Assembly (NCBI GenBank): GCA_020048155.1
Contig: JAIFMY010000144.1
Coordinates: forward strand, 1-35,381
Length of the DNA stretch: 35,381 bases
Direction of reading: 5' to 3'
DNA from: Bacteroidota bacterium
GTDB taxonomy: Bacteria; Bacteroidota; Bacteroidia; Bacteroidales; DYOH01
Under the pieces are notes generated by a model. That model saw only the letters and a list, made by a program, of their open reading frames with translations, was not told the DNA's origin and ran no database searches. Below, in pieces: positions 27,853-35,381 of this stretch; position 1 is the first letter of the stretch, and each line of letters begins with the position of its first letter. The translations under genes and the position numbers were made by a program.

Positions 27853-29613
27853 ATGGTTCAGTTTTTAAAAGACTTAACACAGTTATTCATATCCAATCTT
27901 GAAAACAGATTCGACAGTGAAACCTTACATAAAATAGTGCTCATACACCTGATAGGTATTGTATCTGTGGGACTTTGTTTGGTGCTAGGCATCAGTCGGA
28001 TGGTTTTTGGAGGTATATCCGAGTCTATTGTTTTAATAATGAGTGCCTTGTTTTTGCTATCCCTAGTCATATTACAAAAACAAAAACCCGAGAAATATAA
28101 TAGAAATGGTTATGCGATGGTATTATACCTGAGTGTATTAGTCCTATTCATGGTATTCTTTTTCGAAGAGTACAATCCTGGTTGGTTTGCCATCATACCT
28201 TTTATAAGTATTGTTATACTTAGTCTGAGATCATGTATCTCGTTCAATTTGATCTTTTTAGTTATATTCAATGCATTATACCTGATTTTTGGCGCCAAAG
28301 GTGTAGCGTATTATCATCTGGTTTATTCAAATGGGCTGTTTGTGGCTTCTTTTTTATTTATGTATTCTTATGAATTTATGAGAATTACTAACTTCCAGAA
28401 AATTGACAAAGCCATGATTCAGGCGCAGGCGCAGTATAAAGAAAAGAATGAGTTCCTTTCACGTCTTTCGCACCAAATACGCACCCCACTCAATAATATA
28501 ATTGGGCTGAATTCTGTAATGAACCGAAGCAATTTGGACGAAGTTCAGAATGACTATCTGGATACCATACAAGCATCTGCTAATAACCTGGTTTCAGTAG
28601 TAAATAGCATAGATATGCTCTCTAAAGTTCAACCTTCCTCCGAAAATGTAACTAATAATACGCTCGCTTTTAGCCTCATACTTACCATCAACAGTACCAT
28701 CAATCTATTTGCTCAAACTACTACCGATATCAAATTTAAATCCAATTATTCCTCTAAAATCCCTGATAAACTTATCGGTAACTCTATCAAAGTGAAGCAA
28801 GTATTACTGAATGTATTTGAGAGTTTTGTGAAGTATAAGTCCAAAGAGATGCTGCAGCTTACCATCAATACCTCTGTTGAGAGGGAACTCAATGACCAAT
28901 TGGATACACTCATAGAAATAAGAGCAGATAAATTGCTTCGCCCTACTATGCGTATGCTTGATGAAGTTCGTGAAATCTCAGTTAAAGAGCTTTTAAATCT
29001 CGATAAACGCAAGTACATTGATTTGGTAGACTTGAATGTGAGTGTAGATTTGCTCGAATCTCTTGGCGGGAAAATGCGTATTACTTTATCTGAATCATAT
29101 ACCCTATACGAAATTTTAATCCCACTCAAACGCAAACATGATACATTGGTATACGGTGGAAATCAAACCAAAGTACTTCCTGATATCATGTTGGTTGGCA
29201 AGACAAAACAGCAGCAGATTGAGTTGTATGAGGCCAATGTATTGTTGGTAGAAGACAATGTTATTAACCAACGCATTGTGGCTCTTAGCCTTCAAAAAGC
29301 TGTTAAAAACGTGGATGTAGCTGCCAATGGAAAAGAAGCACTGGATATGTTTGCAAAAACCAAATACGATATTATACTTATGGATGTGCAAATGCCGATA
29401 ATGGATGGGATAAAAGCAACGATTAAACTTCGTGAAATAGAACTTGGGTCAAACTCGCACATACCCATCATTGCTGTTACTGCTAATGCGCTGGCTGGTG
29501 ACAAAGAGGAATGCTTGTCGGCAGGAATGGATGATTATATCAGCAAGCCCTTCCATATCAACGACCTTATAGATAAAATGAAATATTTCTTATCTCGTGA
29601 AGGATTGAATTAG
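27853..29613 (+). CDS. Membrane hybrid histidine kinase-like protein with C-terminal receiver; ATPase domain appears degenerate
   Basis: Several N-terminal TM helices; SRLSHQIRTPLNNIIGL H box; ATPase-like region lacking N/G1/G2 boxes; intact receiver VLLVEDN...YDIILMDVQMPIMDG...AVTANA...YISKPF. Confidence 0.88.
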   Translation: MVQFLKDLTQLFISNLENRFDSETLHKIVLIHLIGIVSVGLCLVLGISRMVFGGISESIVLIMSALFLLSLVILQKQKPEKYNRNGYAMVLYLSVLVLFMVFFFEEYNPGWFAIIPFISIVILSLRSCISFNLIFLVIFNALYLIFGAKGVAYYHLVYSNGLFVASFLFMYSYEFMRITNFQKIDKAMIQAQAQYKEKNEFLSRLSHQIRTPLNNIIGLNSVMNRSNLDEVQNDYLDTIQASANNLVSVVNSIDMLSKVQPSSENVTNNTLAFSLILTINSTINLFAQTTTDIKFKSNYSSKIPDKLIGNSIKVKQVLLNVFESFVKYKSKEMLQLTINTSVERELNDQLDTLIEIRADKLLRPTMRMLDEVREISVKELLNLDKRKYIDLVDLNVSVDLLESLGGKMRITLSESYTLYEILIPLKRKHDTLVYGGNQTKVLPDIMLVGKTKQQQIELYEANVLLVEDNVINQRIVALSLQKAVKNVDVAANGKEALDMFAKTKYDIILMDVQMPIMDGIKATIKLREIELGSNSHIPIIAVTANALAGDKEECLSAGMDDYISKPFHINDLIDKMKYFLSREGLN

Positions 29614-30804
29614 CCTAAGTGGAATCAGGTTGATAATCATACCTATAATATAAACCGTAAGAATCACCAGTACAAAATCAGATGCATTTATACTTACCGG
29701 ATATGATGAGATGATATAGTTGCCTTCTTGCGGAAATTTAATAAGTTCGAAACGTTGCTGCATATAGCTGGCGGAACCTCCTACAAATATACCAATCAAT
29801 GCGCCCCCCAGTGTAATGAGCCAGCCGTTGTATAAAAAGATACTTCGTATAAACCTGAATTTTCCACCCAAATAACTCAAAACTCCTATATCGTGTTGTT
29901 TATCGAGTATGAGCATAGTCAGGCTGCCAATCATGTTAAACGATGCTATCACAAGTATGAGGGCAAAAATGGCAATGGTAGCCCATTTTTCAGTTTGCAT
30001 CATTTTATACAATGCTTCGTTTTGTTCCAATCTATTCTTTACTGAAAATGTTTCGCCCAGCAATTCAGACAATTGCGCTTGTACTTCAGTTATGTTAGCA
30101 TGCTTATCCAGTTTTATTTCTATTGCCGATGCAGCATTGGGACGCTCCAATAATTGTTGAATAAAATGTACAGGAACAAACACATACTTAGAATCATACT
30201 CTTGCTGTATACTAAAAACACCACCCAGTTCCAATACTTCCAAATTAAAGGCTTCGGTTGGGTCAAGTGTATATGTGGCTTCTTGCTTCGGGAACCAAAT
30301 TTTGAGTGGCGAAAGCATACTGGGAGACATTTGCAGCCGGTATGCCACCCCTGCTCCTGCAATGGCTTGAGGTATTTCGTTCTTGTATAGATTAAACTCC
30401 CCACGATACATCATGGTATCTATACCGGTCACTTTTTCAAAATTCTGGTCTACTCCTTTTATTTGAGCTATGAATTGTTTCCCGTCGTATTCCAGTAGCC
30501 CCGATTCTTCGAGCACTATACTATAGTGGGCAATTCCGGGCAATACGCCAATTTGCTGGGTGGGTAGAGTTGAGGTGTCGAAAAACTTCCCTTGTTTTGC
30601 AGTTATTTCAATATCGGGGTTGAAGGAGTCGATGAGGGATCTGATTAAATTATCGAGCCCGTTGAAAATGGATAGAATAATAATAAGTGCCGCGGTTCCA
30701 CTTGCGATACCCAGCATGGAAATACCGGATATAATATTGATCACACTCTTATTTGTACGAGCGAAAAAATATCTGCGGGAGAAGGAAAAGGCTAGGCGTA
30801 GCAT
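29590..30804 (-). CDS. FtsX/LolC-E-like ABC transporter permease
   Basis: FFARTNKSVINIISGISMLGIASGTAALIIILSIFNGLDNLI; C-terminal IGSLTMLILDKQHDIGVLSYLGG... four-TM FtsX layout. Confidence 0.9.
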   Translation of the reverse strand: MLRLAFSFSRRYFFARTNKSVINIISGISMLGIASGTAALIIILSIFNGLDNLIRSLIDSFNPDIEITAKQGKFFDTSTLPTQQIGVLPGIAHYSIVLEESGLLEYDGKQFIAQIKGVDQNFEKVTGIDTMMYRGEFNLYKNEIPQAIAGAGVAYRLQMSPSMLSPLKIWFPKQEATYTLDPTEAFNLEVLELGGVFSIQQEYDSKYVFVPVHFIQQLLERPNAASAIEIKLDKHANITEVQAQLSELLGETFSVKNRLEQNEALYKMMQTEKWATIAIFALILVIASFNMIGSLTMLILDKQHDIGVLSYLGGKFRFIRSIFLYNGWLITLGGALIGIFVGGSASYMQQRFELIKFPQEGNYIISSYPVSINASDFVLVILTVYIIGMIINLIPLRLIQSFTR

Positions 30805-30811
30805 TATATGG

Positions 30812-31327
30812 TTACTGTTCTTTTACGAATACCGCAGATTTTTCTACCTGCTTACTTATTTGCAGACTTCGTTTGAGCGCCACTATTTTATTGATTTCTA
30901 TTTGTATCAAATCGTCTTTGGTTACAAAGTTGATAATTGAGCCTTTGTCTAAAGCATTTTTTGCTGAAGTAATAATCAGTACTGAACTTTGTGCACCAAC
31001 ATGCTGTGCTACAGCATTTATATCTTTGGCTTTAAATTCTCCTATATAAACAATATCGGGATTTGTTATTTGGCTTATTTCTTTCACCAAAAAAATTTCT
31101 ATTCCCCTAGTACCAACATTCTTGTTTAAAGTGTAGGTTTTCAAGTTCTCATATACCTTAGTTTCACCATACACATATATTTTGAAAGTACTATTTGCAT
31201 CAGCATTTGGCCATCCTATAAGCCTTGTAAACTGATAAATCATGAGTGATTTAAACTTCGACTCCTGAGCGTTGCTTGTGAACACCAGGGCGTAAAAAAA
31301 AAGTATACTTAATGCAATTTTTTTCAT
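30812..31327 (-). CDS. YfiR-like periplasmic protein (DUF4154)
   Basis: Signal peptide; FKSLMIYQFTRLIGWP; FKIYVYGETKVYENL; VLIITSAKNALDKGSIINFVTKDDLIQIEINK, pattern of YfiR/DUF4154 proteins. Confidence 0.82.
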   Translation of the reverse strand: MKKIALSILFFYALVFTSNAQESKFKSLMIYQFTRLIGWPNADANSTFKIYVYGETKVYENLKTYTLNKNVGTRGIEIFLVKEISQITNPDIVYIGEFKAKDINAVAQHVGAQSSVLIITSAKNALDKGSIINFVTKDDLIQIEINKIVALKRSLQISKQVEKSAVFVKEQ

Positions 31328-31339
31328 GTATGGTAAGGT

Positions 31340-31678
31340 TTATTCTTTCAGAAGTTCATCTATTCGGTGCGCATATTCCAACGAATCATCAATAAAAAAA
31401 GCAAGCTCGGGAACCACGCGCAACTGGTGTCTTATAAGTTGTCCTATTGTAAATCTTATCTGTCGTGCATGCTCCTCTATTAGGCTATATACAGCCGGCT
31501 GATTGTGCCCAGGGAAAATACTCAAATACACTTTTGCTACCGATAAATCTGGCGAGACCCTCACCACTGTTACTGAAATTATGCCGGCTCCATAGGTGTT
31601 GCGTGCTTCACGCTGAAAGTAGCTGCTGAGTTCTTTTTGTAATAATCTGGATATTTTTGCTTGTCTGGTTGAGTCCAT
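31340..31678 (-). CDS. rbfA: Ribosome-binding factor A
   Basis: RQAKISRLLQKELSSYFQRE...ISVTVVRVSPDLSVAKVYLSIFP...LRVVPELAFFIDDSLEYAHRIDELL. Confidence 0.95.
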   Translation of the reverse strand: MDSTRQAKISRLLQKELSSYFQREARNTYGAGIISVTVVRVSPDLSVAKVYLSIFPGHNQPAVYSLIEEHARQIRFTIGQLIRHQLRVVPELAFFIDDSLEYAHRIDELLKE

Positions 31679-32020
31679 TTTTTGCTTATATATACTGGTT
31701 ATTTGTTTATAGCCAACAAAAGCGAGGTTATTTTACTTAGCGTATACATTTATAAACTATGCAGTATCAAAACATATACCATTTTAATGTAAGCGAACTT
31801 TTGTTGTACGAATTATTTTTCAAAATTAACTTATCTCTATGAATACCGACGATAATTATTTACTATAAATTGATACAGCATAATTTTATTGGCAAAAGCA
31901 AGGCTATTTAAAGAAATGATAACTGAGAATCTGCTATGCATAAAAATATGTTTTATAGCACGTTTTGAATCTACTGCTATCTACACTCGTTTGCAACGCT
32001 GGTTTTAGGCGTTTATGGCT

Positions 32021-32032
32021 GCCAAAATTGGC
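32021..32032. promoter_or_regulatory. Inverted repeat upstream of the gap promoter, candidate operator
   Basis: GCCAA-AA-TTGGC at 32021-32032, about 20 nt upstream of the -33-like TTG. Confidence 0.3.
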
Positions 32033-32044
32033 GACTGGCCTTAA

Positions 32045-33124
<1,080 letters not shown>

Positions 33125-33160
33125 TAATACCTTTTGGTATTTCTTGAAAATACTTTTCAG

Positions 33161-33268
33161 GCCATCTGAGAAAAAAAATTCATCACAGCTTGTATCATGC
33201 AAGTTATGTTTCTGGACCTAAGTTCAGATTACCTGTGCTGAAAGCTTCTTTTTTCAGATGGCTTTTTT
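33161..33268 (+). terminator. Extended nested stem structure ending in a U-tract downstream of gap (terminator or structured 3' UTR/ncRNA candidate)
   Basis: Outer stem GCCATCTGA-G-AAAA (33161-33174) / TTTT-T-TCAGATGGC (33249-33262) then TTTTTT; inner stem CACAG/CTGTG (33184-33188/33233-33237); hairpins 33189-33203 and 33211-33228. Confidence 0.6.
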
Positions 33269-33319
33269 AATTTTGTACACTTACCCTCATACTTTTTACA
33301 CCAAAATTATAGTAATACT

Positions 33320-34381
33320 TTGCAAGCAAACCCTCACACGCATATTACACTGATGGCTTTCTGTCGCTTGGCTGAAATTTTCAGTGCCGTTGGTTTCAAT
33401 AAATCTTTGCCTGAGTACGCCGACGAGGTGGCAGAACTTTCGCAGATTTCTGCTTCCTTAAAGCATAAAAATGGTTGGTTTACCGAGGAACAGGTACAAA
33501 GTGCACTTCGGGCGCTGGCTTATATGTGCGAGGCACCAAAACTTAAGAACTGGGCTGATTCGTATCAAATTCCTGAGGTGTTACAACCCAAACGTATAGC
33601 CCTCATCATGGCAGGGAATATTCCTTTGTCAGGTTTTCACGATTTGCTGTGTGTGCTCATGAGCGGACATATTGCCGTGGTGAAAACATCTTCAAAAGAT
33701 GAGGTGCTGCCATTATGGATAAAGAATTTTTTTGAAAAACATTTTCCGCAAGTGGCCGGTCGCATGATCATAGAACAAAATCTGATACGTGGCATTGATG
33801 CTGTGATTGCTACCGGCAGCAACAACTCTTCGCGCTATTTCAATTACTATTTTGGCAAATATCCTCACATCATCCGCAACAACCGAAACTCGGTAGCGGT
33901 GCTATCTGGAAATGAGACTGAGGAGGATTTGAAAAACCTGGCCGATGACGTATTTCTCTATTTTGGACTTGGCTGCAGAAGTATCTCCAAAGTGTACATC
34001 CCTATCGATTACAATGCCGAAGCTTTGTTTGCCGCTTTCAATAAGTATGAACATTACCGTTTTCACAACAAATTTGCCAATAACTACGATTACCGCAAAG
34101 CCATATACCTCATGAATGGAGAACCATTTACCGATGGGCACTTTTATATATGGAGGCAAGCAGCCTCGCTGCACTCCGATGTGGGTGTGTTGCATTACGA
34201 ATTTTATAAAACCCAGAAGGCGGTATGGCAGGAAATAGAATCGCTCAGCCACGAGGTGCAATGTGTGGTATGCTCCGAAACTGTTCATGCCAAAGCCATT
34301 CGCCCGGGCAAAGCCCAGTTTCCTGAGCTCACCGACTATGCCGACGATATAGACACCATGAATTTTTTATTGAGTTTATAA
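33320..34381 (+). CDS. LuxC-family acyl-CoA reductase-like protein
   Basis: PKRIALIMAGNIPLSGFHDLLCVLMSGHIAVVKTSSKDEVLP; ATGSNNSSRYFNYYFGKYPHIIRNNRNSVAVLSG; FGLGCRSISKVYIP with putative catalytic Cys. Start uncertain: TTG 33320 or ATG 33353. Confidence 0.85.
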   Translation: MQANPHTHITLMAFCRLAEIFSAVGFNKSLPEYADEVAELSQISASLKHKNGWFTEEQVQSALRALAYMCEAPKLKNWADSYQIPEVLQPKRIALIMAGNIPLSGFHDLLCVLMSGHIAVVKTSSKDEVLPLWIKNFFEKHFPQVAGRMIIEQNLIRGIDAVIATGSNNSSRYFNYYFGKYPHIIRNNRNSVAVLSGNETEEDLKNLADDVFLYFGLGCRSISKVYIPIDYNAEALFAAFNKYEHYRFHNKFANNYDYRKAIYLMNGEPFTDGHFYIWRQAASLHSDVGVLHYEFYKTQKAVWQEIESLSHEVQCVVCSETVHAKAIRPGKAQFPELTDYADDIDTMNFLLSL

Positions 34382-35292
34382 TGAAACCTTTGCTTGTAGT
34401 TTTGGCAGGGCCTACTGCAGTGGGGAAAACCAAATTGGCTATAAATCTGGCCAACAGGTTTCAGACTGAAATTATTTCTGCCGATTCGCGCCAGATATAT
34501 AGCGAACTCAATATTGGCGTGGCTCGTCCCTCGCCCGAAGAATTAAGTTCAGCAACACACCATTTTATTGCCACCCAAAGCATACACGATAGCTACAACG
34601 TGAGTATGTACGAGCAGGATGTGCTGGCCAAACTTGAGGTTTTATTCGAAAAATATCCCATGGTGCTGCTTACTGGCGGTTCGGGGTTTTATATAGATAC
34701 AGTTTGTCGGGGAATCGACGATTTACCTGCTATTCTGCCCGAAATACGTATGCAAGTAGATGATGATTTGAAAAGCAAAGGGCTGAATTATCTGGTAGAA
34801 AAACTTTTGGAGGTAGATCCTGAATATTACCATAAAGCTGACCTCAACAATCCGAAACGGGTGGGCAAAGCCATTGAGATTTTCATGCAAACCGGTAAAA
34901 CCTATTCCAGTTTTCTTACCAGCAGCGTACGACAGCGTAATTTTGATATTCTCAAAATTTGTCTCGATTTGCCTCGCCCCTTGCTGCATGAGCGTATTAA
35001 CTTGCGCGTGAATGAAATGGCCAGGAATGGACTTTTGCAGGAAGTACAATCATTGTTGCCCCACAGGCAGCTCAATGCATTGAATACCGTTGGCTACAAA
35101 GAAGTTTTTGAATATCTGGATGGCAGTATTAGTTTTAAAACTGCCGTAGAAAACATACAGACCAATACCAGGCAATATGCGCGCCGCCAGCTAACATGGT
35201 TCAGGCGCGACAAATCTTATCACTGGTTCGAACCTGCACAATTGGATGAAATAGAAGCCTTGATAACGAAATACATGCAACATGAGTGTTGA
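34381..35292 (+). CDS. miaA: tRNA dimethylallyltransferase
   Basis: VLAGPTAVGKTKLAINLANRFQTEIISADSRQIYSELNIGVARPS; GGSGFYIDTVCRGIDDLP; NTVGYKEVFEYLDG; TRQYARRQLTWFRRD. ATG overlaps upstream stop (TAATG). Confidence 0.97.
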   Translation: MKPLLVVLAGPTAVGKTKLAINLANRFQTEIISADSRQIYSELNIGVARPSPEELSSATHHFIATQSIHDSYNVSMYEQDVLAKLEVLFEKYPMVLLTGGSGFYIDTVCRGIDDLPAILPEIRMQVDDDLKSKGLNYLVEKLLEVDPEYYHKADLNNPKRVGKAIEIFMQTGKTYSSFLTSSVRQRNFDILKICLDLPRPLLHERINLRVNEMARNGLLQEVQSLLPHRQLNALNTVGYKEVFEYLDGSISFKTAVENIQTNTRQYARRQLTWFRRDKSYHWFEPAQLDEIEALITKYMQHEC

Positions 35293-35381
35293 AATAGTAA
35301 AATATACCTTACGGGTATACGCCATCATTCGTAATAGCCGCAAAGAGGTACTCATAGCCGACGAATATCATTTTGATATGC
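35282..35381 (+). CDS. Probable Nudix hydrolase, N-terminal fragment (runs off window)
   Basis: MSVEIVKYTLRVYAIIRNSRKEVLIADEYHFDM... resembles the first strands of Nudix proteins; overlaps miaA 3' end by 11 nt. Confidence 0.5.
   Translation, partial: MSVEIVKYTLRVYAIIRNSRKEVLIADEYHFDM

Overview
This is a chromosomal segment from a Bacteroidota-type genome, judging by TonB receptor and LytTR content, signal peptides ending near A-Q, and TTG/TAnnTTTG promoter-like motifs. It is densely coding on both strands and mostly housekeeping or signalling genes. In order: TonB-dependent receptor C-terminus, LytS-like kinase and LytTR regulator; pyrI, pyrB and a stand-alone receiver; M42-like peptidase, YigZ/IMPACT and a DMT transporter; TPR-SpoIIE phosphatase; GGCT-like protein; TatD; ThiF/TcdA; a large secreted C2-like protein; UbiB kinase and two tandem phasin-like proteins; alpha/beta hydrolase; acyltransferase; PqqD-like protein; M3 peptidase; YitT; alkaline phosphatase; EttA; two unknown secreted proteins; a hybrid histidine kinase; FtsX-like permease, YfiR-like protein and rbfA; gap; LuxC-like reductase; miaA; and a Nudix start. 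I saw no CRISPR array, rRNA, tRNA, transposase or recognisable defence island. The points most worth a second look are: (i) a hybrid kinase whose ATP-binding boxes and post-His acidic residue appear lost while its receiver is intact; (ii) a nested, multi-helix structured element ending in a U-tract downstream of gap; (iii) a secreted C2-like protein; (iv) a phasin-like pair next to UbiB; (v) an orphan receiver just upstream of pyrBI; (vi) a YfiR-like gene between rbfA and an FtsX permease; (vii) an orphan PqqD-like protein. I found no clear complete novel system. All function calls come from reading motifs, not from database searches.
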